Shown in pieces: positions 8,879-18,415 of a DNA stretch of 46,650 nucleotides. A program made the position numbers and the translations under genes. The stretch spans positions 1-46,650 of the forward strand of contig JANBQS010000045.1 in assembly GCA_027577415.1 (NCBI GenBank), read 5' to 3'. Source of the DNA: Coemansia sp. RSA 922 (taxonomy: Eukaryota > Kickxellomycota > Kickxellomycetes > Kickxellales > Kickxellaceae). Each line of letters opens with the position of its first letter. Positions within the stretch are counted from its first letter, which is position 1. The notes below the pieces were generated by a model. That model saw nothing but the letters and a program-made list of their open reading frames with translations. It had not been told where the DNA came from and made no database searches.

Positions 8879-11581
8879 ATGGACAACAGCGCGTCGCAGG
8901 CAAATTCGCTTTTCAATTCATTCGCTCCAGTCGAGCACCTCGGCAGACGGCGCCCCGAACAGAATGCCAGTAATTCGCAATCTCCCGGGCCTACGTACAG
9001 CACCGGTCCAGATAACACGCACCGCAACTCGGGCTTCAGCGGCTCGTCGTCGGCCAACACCAGCACGCAGTCAATTGCTGGCTCCACACCACAGCTCTCG
9101 CAAAAGGAAACCAACTACAGTCTGCTGCAAGCCCTGCTGAAGCCACAGCCTCCGCCTTCCCAGACATTTTCGGCGTCACACACGCCCCAGCTGGCTTCGG
9201 ATATAGAAAGGTCGTTCAGCCACACGCCAAACTCGGCCCCAGCCTTGCCTCCTCAGGGAGCATCTGTGCCTACAAATGCAATGGAACAGCTCAAGCGCAT
9301 GGTGGCAGCCCAGCCATCGAATGTCGATAGCGAGCAGTCTTCGCACGATGCTCGGATTCATCACTTGCAGCAGCCTGCGCATCAGGCCATGCCGCCTATG
9401 AGCGATAGTAGTGACGTCGGTGCTCCGGCTTCGGAGGGCGGGAGACCTGCCAGGAATAAACAGGAGAAGCCCTCGCTGTCGAACATTGACGTCCGCAAGG
9501 TTAAACTGCGCGCCAAGCCAGAGTCCGTTTTGATCTCGCTCCTTCAACAGCCATCGCGTTTCAAGCCTGGACGGCTCATCTCTGTTAGCCGCGACTTTAT
9601 TTGCTATGCCGTGCGCAGCAAGGAAGGTGGTCGTATCCGCGTTATCCACCAGTTCCATGGGCAGTCAGCAAAGATGCTGGGCCACACTGACTCGATCGTC
9701 GACATGGCATTCCATCCTTGCTCAAAGGAGCAAGACATGCCTCAGATCCTTGCCTCGTTGGGCAAGGATAACCGCTTGGTTGTCTGGCTAGTCGGCTCTG
9801 GCGCTGCTGAGCCCGTGTCTGTCGAGGACGCGATTGCCTACGAGCCCTTCATCAATGTCGACAGTGGTGAAGACACTCGCTTTATCAGCTTGGCCTGGCG
9901 CAGCCAAATTGTCGAAGGCTTTATGGAGCTATGTGTGGGCACGGATATGGGATTTATGGTTGTCAAGGCGCCTGTCCCAGTGCCACACGGCAAGCGCTCC
10001 GATCTGCCAAACGAAGGGCTCAACATCATGCCAGTGGCCACCGACGCCGCCGTCACGGCTATCGAGCGTGCTGGTCTGCGCTGGGTTATAACTGCTACCG
10101 CCGACCAAATAGTCCGGATCTACGAGCTTGAGAGTCATTGGGAGACTAGCAGCCAGGCCTACAAGATCGTGTCCGAGCTGCCGCCCTGCGAGCACCCGAT
10201 CGATACCTTGATCTATATTGCGCCAGCCGTCGCTGCCGATGGCGCGGGACACCTCATTGTCGGCTCCCAAGCGAACAGGCGGGTCGAGCTATGGTGGCTT
10301 GGCTTCAGTGTCGATCAGATAAAGCTGATTCAAACGTATTCCTTTGTCGGAGTACCCAACAAATCGCAGTATTTGTTTGCCAAGCTGGCATGGGCCGAGC
10401 AAGGCCGCTGTCTAACGGTTACCGCCAACTACTTGCCGGCGGCGATACTCGTTATGCGCTCCAACGGACATGGCGAAAATATGACTCTAAGCAACCCAGT
10501 CGGATACTCGCTTGGGGAGGAGCAGCCGACTCTGAGCCTGGTATCGGCGGTGGAGACTCACGCTGGCGACGAAGCTACGACTACCTGCCTCAGCGTCTAT
10601 AGCGTACACACGCGACTAGTTCAGCAACTGCAGATCAACGGCTTCAAGCCCGTTGAATACGATGCGACACTCCCGGATCCAGCTTCTCTCTACGGCATCG
10701 CTCCTGTTGTAGAGGCTTCTTCGGAGTTTGCCTCTGGTCCCGTGCGTACGCTCACCAACGCTGCGCCAGTCGAGGAAAGCCCTGTACTTGCAGAAGACAC
10801 GCCTCATGTGCCAGCCTCCGACTACCCACGCCAGCCGTCGCACCAGGCGCCTGAAGTTGCTGCGATGCCTGCTGCTGCTCCAGCCTTGCCAATGCCTCTA
10901 GAGCTTGGCGCTGGCCTAAACGAAGTCATTGCGATAGCGGTGAAGGAGCAGCTAGAGTTACAGATGCCCGTCATTGCTGCCAGTCTGCAGCCCGAGCGCA
11001 CGCAGATGTCTGCGACTTTGGATCCCAAAGTCGAGGCAAAGCTTGTCGAGCGCATAAGCACCGAAGTGGAACGCCGAGTCACCCAGAGCGTGGCAGCGGC
11101 CATGGAGCAGACGCTCATTCCGGCGTATAGTCGTGCCACGGCAGCCATGTTTGAGCAGATGCAGTCTACGTTTGAGTCTGGGCTGCACGAGTGGTGGCTT
11201 CGCTTTGGCCAGATGATGCCTCCACCGCCGCCGCCGCCGATTGCTACTCCTCTGTCGCATATGATGATGATGACCCAGCCTCAGAACCAGGTCCCAGTTC
11301 CCAACCCCATGGTGTCGTTGGGCGAGGTACAGCACCAGCACCAGCGCATGGTTCCTAACATGCCTCAGCAAGTCCCGCCGCAAGCGCATGCGATGAATAT
11401 GCCCCGCGCTGCTTCTGGCGTTGCTGCTGCTGGCCCGAACCACATCGATTCGTTGATGAGCATTTTGAACTTGCAGCCACAGCAGATGCAGCAGCCTCAG
11501 CAGCATCAACAGCCTCAGCACCTGATGGATTCAGCCATTGCAGCCCATGGTCAAAAGACCAACGCACAGATGCGCAACTAA
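8879..11581 (+). CDS. EDC4: EDC4/Ge-1-like scaffold of mRNA decapping
   Basis: This 900-residue protein resembles EDC4 (Ge-1/Varicose), the P-body scaffold that ties Dcp1-Dcp2 together. Residues ~1-200 are Ser/Gln/Pro-rich and probably disordered. A WD40-like region follows at about 210-560, beginning with the family-typical GRLISVSRDFICYAVRSK, then GHTDSIVDMAFHP and DNRLVVWL. After a Pro/Ala-rich linker, about 675-785 is a charged amphipathic helical stretch (EAKLVERISTEVERRVTQSV...), corresponding to the EDC4 oligomerisation helices. The C-terminus has a poly-Pro run and is rich in Gln, Pro and His. Animal EDC4 is longer (about 1400 residues), with a larger C-terminal alpha-helical domain. 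The gene ends 109 bp from the Argonaute stop, tail-to-tail. Confidence 0.82.
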   Translation: MDNSASQANSLFNSFAPVEHLGRRRPEQNASNSQSPGPTYSTGPDNTHRNSGFSGSSSANTSTQSIAGSTPQLSQKETNYSLLQALLKPQPPPSQTFSASHTPQLASDIERSFSHTPNSAPALPPQGASVPTNAMEQLKRMVAAQPSNVDSEQSSHDARIHHLQQPAHQAMPPMSDSSDVGAPASEGGRPARNKQEKPSLSNIDVRKVKLRAKPESVLISLLQQPSRFKPGRLISVSRDFICYAVRSKEGGRIRVIHQFHGQSAKMLGHTDSIVDMAFHPCSKEQDMPQILASLGKDNRLVVWLVGSGAAEPVSVEDAIAYEPFINVDSGEDTRFISLAWRSQIVEGFMELCVGTDMGFMVVKAPVPVPHGKRSDLPNEGLNIMPVATDAAVTAIERAGLRWVITATADQIVRIYELESHWETSSQAYKIVSELPPCEHPIDTLIYIAPAVAADGAGHLIVGSQANRRVELWWLGFSVDQIKLIQTYSFVGVPNKSQYLFAKLAWAEQGRCLTVTANYLPAAILVMRSNGHGENMTLSNPVGYSLGEEQPTLSLVSAVETHAGDEATTTCLSVYSVHTRLVQQLQINGFKPVEYDATLPDPASLYGIAPVVEASSEFASGPVRTLTNAAPVEESPVLAEDTPHVPASDYPRQPSHQAPEVAAMPAAAPALPMPLELGAGLNEVIAIAVKEQLELQMPVIAASLQPERTQMSATLDPKVEAKLVERISTEVERRVTQSVAAAMEQTLIPAYSRATAAMFEQMQSTFESGLHEWWLRFGQMMPPPPPPPIATPLSHMMMMTQPQNQVPVPNPMVSLGEVQHQHQRMVPNMPQQVPPQAHAMNMPRAASGVAAAGPNHIDSLMSILNLQPQQMQQPQQHQQPQHLMDSAIAAHGQKTNAQMRN

Positions 11582-11690
11582 TTGCCTTGGTTAGCAGTCA
11601 CTCTAGCACAGGTGTTTATTTTTATTTTTATTTTGCATCTTTAATGCTGTCAAGAATGAAAAATTAGAAAGAAAAATGTCAGCCGCTGGA

Positions 11691-14342
11691 TTACATAAAG
11701 TACATAGCGGTGTCCAGGTCTGCATTGACCTTGATGATTTTAGTAGCAATTCCCGGGTCGCCTGGGATGGTTCCTATGGCAGTCGATCCGCCATGGTAGC
11801 CAGATGCCTCGGTGGTAGCTTCTTCAAAGCCCATTCCCATGTCGAGAAGGTGGCAGCGAGCGCGAGCAGCAACACGATGCGCGTAGTACACGGGTGGAAC
11901 GATGGAAACCGAGCGCGTGCAAATGGCATAGGTATAGCACAGATTGTACGTGAGCTGCTGGATGGCGTCGGCTGTAAACTCAGAGTCGTCGTGCAAGACA
12001 TAGTAGTGCGTCGGGCGTGAGGTGCCCTGAATAGCGGCATGAGCGAACAAGTAAAAGTCGGTTATTCCAGGCGCAGTCACAGAGCGATCAATAACAGTGC
12101 CTGGCACGCAATTGCCAGTTTTGTCACCGTCGCGACCCATGGGGAAGAAGCGCGCGTTGTGGCGCTTGAGCACAGCAAGGAAGGTGATATCGGGCTTGTA
12201 TCCCTGCTCAAGCGATGCGCAGGCACGCTGGATCTCGATGAGCTCGCGGTCGCGGACCTGGCTGAACTGCGACTCGCTGACACCATCACGGTAGAAGATG
12301 ATGCGTCTTGGCTTAGTTCTCGTGGATCTATGGAATATCTTGAGATGGCGCACTACAACCTCCTGCAGTTTGTCAACCAGCTCCTGGCGCGACGGCAACT
12401 GGATCAGCGTGGCGGCATAGCGGGTCCCCTCAAAGTTGGTTGAGCCAACCACAGAGGCGATCGAGGCCTTGTCCTGCTCGCCGGGCGCTGGGTGGGTGAT
12501 GTCACAGCCCAAGAACAACGTGGGCTTGCCACGAAGCACTTCCTGGAATCCCGACTGCAAGAGGACCTGGTTGACGCCGCCCAGCTTGGCGTTGATCTTT
12601 AGGCAGAGATTAGAGCAGTACTGCATATTTGGCCGCTGGACGTGCTTGGACTGCATGCACTGGGTGTGGATCCCGAGTGTCTTGTAGGCGCAGTTCTTGA
12701 CGTTCTGGTAGACCTGCACGTTGGTCGTCGGTAGAACGACCAAGAGGAGTTGCGGCTTGACGCCAGGCGGGCAGTTAACGCCCTTGAGGGCGTGCAACAT
12801 CTCTTGAGAAATATCGGCGTTAGGGTTGCCGTACGAAATGGGCGGGTGGGGTTCGTTGACGCGGTAGCCGCTCTGGTTGCATCCACTGACCAGGGCGGTG
12901 ATGAATTGTTTCACAGCGTTGTCGCTTACTTGCTGGCGGCTGGCTAGCACTAGCACGGCCCAGTGGTCGAGAGGTTTGCCAGATTGCTTGACTTGCTTGT
13001 TGCGCAAGTCCCACGCACCACCACGCGGCGCAAACGACGGCTCACGCGAGCCGGATCCGTACTCGATGGTTGGCGTGGGCAGCACGCGCGACTCGATTTC
13101 GGCGAGCTTGTTGGGCAGGGACAGACCGAACGATTGGACAATGGGCGAGCCGCCAAGATTGCGCTTCTTGAGGATATCCACGATGCGGTCCATGTTTTTG
13201 CCGGGATGCTGACAGGCAAACTTGACCATGTCGCCGGTCTGCCTTTCGTTGAGGTTGCCCTTGAAGCGCTGGTTCTCGACGATCGAGCAGAACTCAATAG
13301 GGAACACGGACTTTCTCCTGTCAGTGATTCCAGGGAGGAAAGGATAGTTCAGCTTGATGTTGTAGCGGCGCAAGTAGTACTCGGCAACAGTAACGTTTTC
13401 AGTGTGGCCAGGCTTATCGGGGTCTTCCCAGTCGAACGACTCTTGGTCGAGGGCTCTAGTCGTCGTGCCTCGCACAGAGAACTTGCGCTTGCCTTTTAGA
13501 CCGCGGTGACTACAGTACACTTGCAAGCCGCGCAGGTATTTTACAACATCGCCCATGTCGCGCATATTGTCCCGAGTGAGCCGGCCACGAAGCATACTGG
13601 GCTCTCTCACGTCAAGGACATTCACCAGAGCGTCGAGGAGGCTGCCGGGAGGGTACATGGCGGTAACAGCAGTATTCACATTGAGGTAGAGGTTGTCGAT
13701 TCCAGGACGCACGCTGAACGAAAAGCCCCGCCAGAGCTCCAGACCGCCTACCGTGACGAGTGACTGTTCGCGCGTAAAGAATGAGCGGTTGAATCCAATC
13801 ATCTCCAGATGCAACACGGATCCGATAGCTAGATCGAGAGCGTTGAGCGCAGACTGGATCTCGCCGACTGCGATTCCACCTCGACCACGCACATAGTCTG
13901 CCAGGATTTTGGTATTGACTACCGCGGCTTCGCGGAGGCGAATAATGTACTTTTCAGTACGCCCATCCTCCTTGAAACTCAGATCTAGCTCTAGCGTGTC
14001 CTTGGCCTCGCACACACGCTTGGGCGCATATGCGATCTTGCGTGAGTCGTACACCATCGGGATACCATTGAGCTTGCCCTGCCGGTGCTCGCCCATCGCA
14101 GCGTCAAAGACCGAGCGCATGTACGAGGGCGATGGCAGCTTCTTAAACTCACCGCGCTCAGGGGTGACCACGACGTCGTACTGGTAGATATCCCTCTCGG
14201 GGTACTTTGAGATCTCCACAAAGTTGGCATATACCTTCTGACGCTTGCCTTGAGTGCCATGGCTAGCATGCTGAAGGGCAGTCGAGTGCGAGGTGTCACC
14301 GCCGCCGCCACCGCCGCCGCCGGGCCCAGGTTGATTGCTCAT
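11691..14342 (-). CDS. AGO1: Argonaute, slicer-competent
   Basis: This 883-residue eukaryotic Argonaute is the guide-RNA-loaded effector of RNA silencing. A Gly-rich N-terminus is followed by the N domain (from ~35), linker 1, PAZ (~235-355), linker 2, MID (~455-590) and PIWI (~605-860). The MID 5'-phosphate pocket residues Y545, K549 and Q561 are present. The PIWI catalytic tetrad is complete: D614 in GCDITHP, E654 in SRQE, D686 in FYRDGVSE and H822 in YYAH. Cleavage activity is therefore expected. The protein ends in the usual MYF tail. The coding frame is one uninterrupted exon from a true ATG, which is unusual compared with intron-rich relatives and fits the intron-poor window. No Dicer or RdRP gene lies in the window. 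Confidence 0.97.
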   Translation of the reverse strand: MSNQPGPGGGGGGGGDTSHSTALQHASHGTQGKRQKVYANFVEISKYPERDIYQYDVVVTPERGEFKKLPSPSYMRSVFDAAMGEHRQGKLNGIPMVYDSRKIAYAPKRVCEAKDTLELDLSFKEDGRTEKYIIRLREAAVVNTKILADYVRGRGGIAVGEIQSALNALDLAIGSVLHLEMIGFNRSFFTREQSLVTVGGLELWRGFSFSVRPGIDNLYLNVNTAVTAMYPPGSLLDALVNVLDVREPSMLRGRLTRDNMRDMGDVVKYLRGLQVYCSHRGLKGKRKFSVRGTTTRALDQESFDWEDPDKPGHTENVTVAEYYLRRYNIKLNYPFLPGITDRRKSVFPIEFCSIVENQRFKGNLNERQTGDMVKFACQHPGKNMDRIVDILKKRNLGGSPIVQSFGLSLPNKLAEIESRVLPTPTIEYGSGSREPSFAPRGGAWDLRNKQVKQSGKPLDHWAVLVLASRQQVSDNAVKQFITALVSGCNQSGYRVNEPHPPISYGNPNADISQEMLHALKGVNCPPGVKPQLLLVVLPTTNVQVYQNVKNCAYKTLGIHTQCMQSKHVQRPNMQYCSNLCLKINAKLGGVNQVLLQSGFQEVLRGKPTLFLGCDITHPAPGEQDKASIASVVGSTNFEGTRYAATLIQLPSRQELVDKLQEVVVRHLKIFHRSTRTKPRRIIFYRDGVSESQFSQVRDRELIEIQRACASLEQGYKPDITFLAVLKRHNARFFPMGRDGDKTGNCVPGTVIDRSVTAPGITDFYLFAHAAIQGTSRPTHYYVLHDDSEFTADAIQQLTYNLCYTYAICTRSVSIVPPVYYAHRVAARARCHLLDMGMGFEEATTEASGYHGGSTAIGTIPGDPGIATKIIKVNADLDTAMYFM

Positions 14343-14662
14343 GCTTTAGATAGAAAGGAATAGTGAAAAAGTGGATGTCTGAAAAAAAGAGATGTGAGGG
14401 TAAGAGGAGGAGGAGGAGGAGAATATAACAGAGTCGAGAGCGGAGATGTAAGCAACAGTAAACGTTTGCAGCGGAGAGGGAAGCCAGAGACCGGAAGAAT
14501 CCGAGACATTGTGATGAGGTGCCACATGGTGTTAATGGACACACGCCTCAAGAATCTTTAATCTATATGGCTCCTTTAAATGCCGAAATGATGGTTTGGG
14601 CGGCATGGCGCGCAATAAACGCGTTTGTGTATTGTTCAAAATCAATGGAGGTAGCGAAACAG
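14343..14662. promoter_or_regulatory. Argonaute promoter and PHO88 3' flank
   Basis: These 320 bp lie between two minus-strand genes. The Argonaute leader has a GGA triplet run (about 14405-14421), read as a pyrimidine-rich TCC tract in the sense strand. A palindromic AAACGCGTTT containing an MluI-type ACGCGT box lies at 14619-14624, 277 bp or more upstream of the Argonaute start. No gene is visible. Confidence 0.45.
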
Positions 14663-15398
14663 TTATTTGTCCTTGCGAGACTCCTTCTTGGACTTGCTCT
14701 TGGCAGCAGGGGCCCCAGGAGAAGATGCGGCGGAGGAGCTGGCGGCGGCGCCATCGGAGTCGTTCTCAATAGCAGCAACCTCGGAGGGGTTGGCGGCAGC
14801 TCCACCAGTCAACGCGGCAAAGGGATTCTCAGGGATCCAGGGGCGCTTCAAGCTGTCGATGGCGGGCTTTCCCAGAATGTGGATCTGGAATAGCTGGCTC
14901 TTGTAGAGGTTGAGCATGGGCAGCAAGGTCTGGAGGATCAAGGGCTGAATGTAACCAAACTTGAAGTGCATAAAGGCGACAATACCAATGGTGAACAAGG
15001 ACGACTTTTGGAGCTTGGCGATTTCAGCCAAGTCATAGCGGCAGATAGTCGTTTCGATACGAGGCGCGCCCTGGTTTCCGGGTGCTGGGTCGTCGTACTC
15101 CAAAGCAGTAGTGTCGTTCTTCTTCTGGATCAAGCTCTTCATGTAGAAAGTGAACGCAATCATCAACGCCGTCGCCACGGCATAGGCGCTACGGATAAGC
15201 ATTGCGTACTCGGGGTCCTCGAGTCCGGCCCTCTTGACAATGTGCATGGTGCCAAAAATGACAGCCATTTGCAAAAGCTACAACATACAGATTACATGTG
15301 TGTGTTTAAATTGGCAGCCCATCTCGGCGGTAGGCAGTGGTGGTGATGGTGTCAAATTCGAGTAGTGGATGTCGTACCTGGTCCTGCATGCCAGCCAT
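14663..15398 (-). CDS. PHO88: PHO88/SND3 ER membrane protein (two exons)
   Basis: This 211-residue protein matches Pho88/Snd3, an ER membrane protein first linked to phosphate transport and now known as a component of the SND ER-targeting route. Exon 1 is 15398-15378 (MAGMQDQ), the intron is 15377-15278 (GTACGA...TTGTAG, 100 nt) and exon 2 is 15277-14663. Without exon 1 the long frame would begin with a TTG. Family landmarks are the EDPEYAMLIR segment after the first hydrophobic region, a second membrane helix (~33-52), a third hydrophobic segment (~100-118) and HILGKPAIDSLKRPW near the C-terminus. The tail is Ala/Ser/Lys-rich with a final basic SKSKKESRKDK. Splicing is inferred from frame and site consensus. 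The donor is slightly weak. Confidence 0.88.
15278..15377 (-). other. Intron of PHO88
   Basis: The donor is GTACGA after codon 7 (phase 0) and the acceptor is TTGTAG, giving 100 nt. It joins MAGMQDQ to LLQMAVIFG. The branch site is not obvious, so this is the weakest of the intron models in the window. Confidence 0.65.
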
Positions 15399-15683
15399 TT
15401 TTAATAAATTGGTATGTTTTTTATTATCGCGCGTCCAAGAAGGAGAAATAAATAAATCGAGAAAAGATAAAGAGAAGAGCCAAAACGTATCCGCACTTAA
15501 GGCGGAAGGACGGAAGCGGTTAAATGGGTATCCCCTCAGCAGTGGCACTGGCAGCAACTACAGTAAAGGTGTGAAAAAAAAGACGCAGCGAATGGATTTT
15601 GTATTTACTGACTGGCTGGCAAGTGAGAAAAAAAAAAATAAACAGGAAAAGCTCGCCAGGGACAGATAAGCGATAAACGCAGC
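15399..15683. promoter_or_regulatory. PHO88 upstream region
   Basis: These 285 bp separate the PHO88 start from the stop of the next minus-strand gene. The region contains A-rich plus-strand runs (pyrimidine-rich in the sense direction) and no gene. Confidence 0.4.
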
Positions 15684-17715
15684 TTAAAGAGTGAGCTCGC
15701 TGAGCAGGGCGTCGTCGGGATTGAGGGCGCGGAAGAGGTCGTAGTTGAACTTGTCTCCATCGTCGACCAAGCGCTGGCACATCTTGTCAATGGCGATAAC
15801 GCTGAGAACGGTCTGGATATACGCGTCGATCAGATCATCGATCCCAATGCCGAGCTGGTTAAAGTCCTTGCGGTCCATGAGCACGAGGCGCTGCGACTCG
15901 GTGGTCCACGATCCGTCGGGAAGCTTGACAGAGAGATTGGTGCCGAGCATGCCCCAGGACGTAGCGGTGGGATCGTCCTCAAGCTTGGCGATAAGCGGGA
16001 GGCGGGCGCGGCGGGCGTAGATGCTGATGGGGCGGAAGCCGTCGCTGGCGCCAGCAATCATCATGCGCACGTCGCAGACAAAGATGTTGTTCTTCTTGTT
16101 GGGAATTGTGCCGACGTGATAGAAGCAGCCGTCGTGAGTGGTGCTGGACCAAGAGGCGTTGCCGACGAGGCTCTGGACGATGAACTTGTCGTAGCGGTGG
16201 TCGAGAGTCATAAAGTTCTGGAGATCCTCCTTTGTAGTGATGGTCCACACGCCCTGGCCAGCGTTGCTGTAAGGGTTCTTGATTACAGCGTGGCCGCCCA
16301 TGCTGTCGATCCACAGCGGCACCTCATCGCGCACAACGTTGTAGATGGTCAGCGGCACGCGCACAGACATGTTGTAGGGCCGCAGCTCTGCATTGAGCAT
16401 CTCGTAAGCGCGGGCGGCCATCATCTTGTTGCGGCCACCAGCAAGGCAGGCAATGACAGGGTTGAGTACGCGGGTGCGCGTGTACAGCGGGATGCGGCTC
16501 CACGGCCGCTGTGTGACGTAGCGGAAGCAGGCGCGGATAGGGTGCCAGGTGCCAGCGGCGTCGCGGATCTCCATGACGCGGTCAGTCCAGCGTACGGGCG
16601 GGTCCTGATCCGAGTCGTGGTACTCGACAAGCCACACATGCTCGCCGCTCTCCTCAGCCATGGCGGCAGCGTAGCCCGAAGCCTCCATGTGGTTCTTGTC
16701 GTAGATGACGGCCAGCTCGCCGTCAATCTCGGCGCTCTTGAGCAGGTCGCCAAAGGCCGAGCGCAACACGCCGCGGTAGCCGCCACACTCGTCAGTGTCT
16801 TGCAGGAGCGGCATTGACTTCTGGCCCGAAGGACACGAGTTGGTTTCGATGATGATCATCTGGTGCTGGCCCTGGTCGGTGGTGACGTTGAACAGGTCAG
16901 ACCCGGCCCAGGCAAAGTGCTTGGGCTTGTAAGCCAGCAGCTCGCGCAGCTTGTCCTGGTTGACGTTGGGCCGCAGGTGCACGTAGCGCGCGATGATGCG
17001 CTCATTGCCAAGCTGGAAGAATGACGACACGAGCGGGTGGATTTGGGCGTTTAGAACGCGCGGGTAAAAGTGATTGGCTTGCTCAAAGTCGCCAGCCATG
17101 ACCAGCTGAGCGTTGCATCCCTGCTTAGACTTGGCCTTGGTGACGATGACATCAGCACCGGCCTCGGCCTCGGCATTAGCACCGACGTTGTCAGCGTCGC
17201 CGTCTGTCTCGTCGCCAGTGGTCGAAGAGGCGGTAGTAGCAGCAGCAGCGACAGCCGGGCAGCAAGGGACGATAGGGCCGGCGGACGAGCTGGAGCGCGA
17301 GTGGCCGATGCTGGCGGCGAGGCTGCCAACAACGGTGGGGGCATCGTTAATGTCCAGGTTGGCGAGATTAGCTGCAGCGCCGTCAATAACAGCAGTCTTG
17401 GCGTCCTCGCTGGAGGGGACAACGGCAGCCAGGGGGTCGACGGTGGCGGCGTCGGTCGAAGCGGCAAGCGGCTATCGGAAAAGAAGGCAAACACACATCT
17501 TGGATTCAGTTCAGGACTGGCGTTGGGTGCAGCTGAAATCGGAAACAGGGGGCATGCGAGCGAGCGAGCGTGGGCATATACCAAATGTTTCAGCATATAT
17601 GTTGCATGTACATGTTCGCTTTTCTTTGGCGCTGGCAAAGTCAACCAGCCAAGCAAAGGACTATGAGCACAGAGGCGTGCTGCGCACTGCGGCTAACTCT
17701 TCCGAGACTTACCAT
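15684..17715 (-). CDS. ATP-grasp-fold protein of unknown substrate (two exons)
   Basis: The model gives 596 residues. Exon 1 is only the ATG (17715-17713), followed by GTAAGT. Intron 17712-17472 ends in CGATAG. Exon 2, 17471-15684, is then open from its first codon. The N-terminal ~105 residues are Ala/Ser/Asp-rich. A conserved-looking core follows (FAWAGSDLF, IIETNSCPSGQKSMP at ~209-222). The segment VIKNPYSNAGQGVW at ~397-410, with KFIVQSLVGN and VFVCDVRMMI after it, has the spacing of an ATP-grasp nucleotide-binding domain. That implies ATP-dependent ligation of a carboxylate to an amine or thiol, but I cannot name the substrate. A shorter 471-residue product from the internal ATG at 17099 is possible. 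However, the sequence upstream of it stays open for 124 codons and looks coding. Confidence 0.72.
17472..17712 (-). other. Intron directly after the start codon of the ATP-grasp gene
   Basis: The donor GTAAGT abuts the ATG, an ACTGAAT-type branch site is visible near the 3' end, and the acceptor is TTTTCCGATAG after a pyrimidine run. The length is 241 nt. The in-frame TAG just before exon 2 is part of the acceptor. An in-frame TAG directly precedes the ATG, so coding cannot begin further upstream. Confidence 0.7.
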
Positions 17716-17860
17716 CTAAGAAGAGGCTAGCGTATTCAGGCGGTGGCGGCTGATGCGTGAAAATAAAAATAAAAACAAGCAGCGGAGAATGGAGGACGAG
17801 AAAGACAGCAGACAAGCGAAGGTGGGAGGAGGAGGAGGAAGACGAAGGAGCGCGTCTGGA

Positions 17861-17866
17861 TTTATA
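17861..17866 (-). promoter_or_regulatory. TATA box candidate for the ATP-grasp gene
   Basis: The minus strand reads CCCTATAAATCC here, 146 bp upstream of the predicted start codon. A C/T-rich stretch follows downstream, as in many fungal core promoters. The placement supports a start at 17715 rather than at the internal ATG. Confidence 0.45.
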
Positions 17867-18270
17867 GGGCCGGGGGACGAGTGCATTACGTGCCAAAAAA
17901 AAAAAAGATGAAACGACACTTTTGCATTGGGGACGCCTTTGTAGCAGCGAGCTTGCCAGGACGGGGGGTTTCCAACAAATAAGAACAGCCATGGGACGAG
18001 GCCCACACCAGCTGCTGGCGTAGGATACGGCGTTGACCTTTCTTTTGCAGACAAAGCGCTGCGGCAGACGAGCCTTTTTTTCCACCTTGATCCACGATCT
18101 TCACTGCCTACGGGTGACTGTTTGCGCACGTGCAGCCGCCACAGGCCACGGTACGCAGGTATGCCAGCCAAGCAGCACCTGACACTAGCAATGGCAACAA
18201 AAATTTTCAATCGCGCATTGTGTGATTGATAATAGTAGTGCAGTGAAGCATTTTACCAAATCTGAAGGTG

Positions 18271-18290
18271 CTGCATGTGCACACATGCAG
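18271..18290. repeat. Perfect 9-bp inverted repeat
   Basis: CTGCATGTG and CACATGCAG are separated by two bases. The spacer is too short for a stable RNA hairpin, so a dimeric DNA-binding site is more likely. It lies about 125 bp beyond the BCAT stop codon. Confidence 0.6.
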
Positions 18291-18302
18291 ACACAAAGTC
18301 TG

Positions 18303-18368
18303 AATCTGGATAGGCTTTTATTTTTTTGGCGCAACCTCTAAGTGCAAATTTAAAATCTGGATAGGCTT
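18303..18368. repeat. 15-bp direct repeat, two copies
   Basis: AATCTGGATAGGCTT occurs at 18303-18317 and again at 18354-18368, 51 bp apart. Both copies sit in the 3' flank of BCAT. The function is unknown. Confidence 0.65.
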
Positions 18369-18415
18369 CCCACGACATGATGCCATGATTAGATGGAAAC
18401 AGATCCATTAAAAAA

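Larger units (their letters stand above)
17716..18415. promoter_or_regulatory. Promoter region of the ATP-grasp gene and BCAT 3' flank
   Basis: This 700-bp gap has no convincing gene. One open frame on the minus strand (164 codons, ending at 17716) has a low-complexity Phe/Leu/Ser composition typical of pyrimidine-rich leaders, so I do not call it. The region holds a TATA box, a GGA-triplet run on the plus strand near 17825-17840, a 9-bp inverted repeat and a 15-bp direct repeat, listed separately. Confidence 0.45.

Noticed and set aside
17716..18210. 164-codon minus-strand frame upstream of the ATP-grasp gene
   Set aside because: It ends at the ATG of the neighbouring gene and consists of Phe/Leu/Ser/Pro-rich leader-like sequence. 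It overlaps the TATA box candidate.
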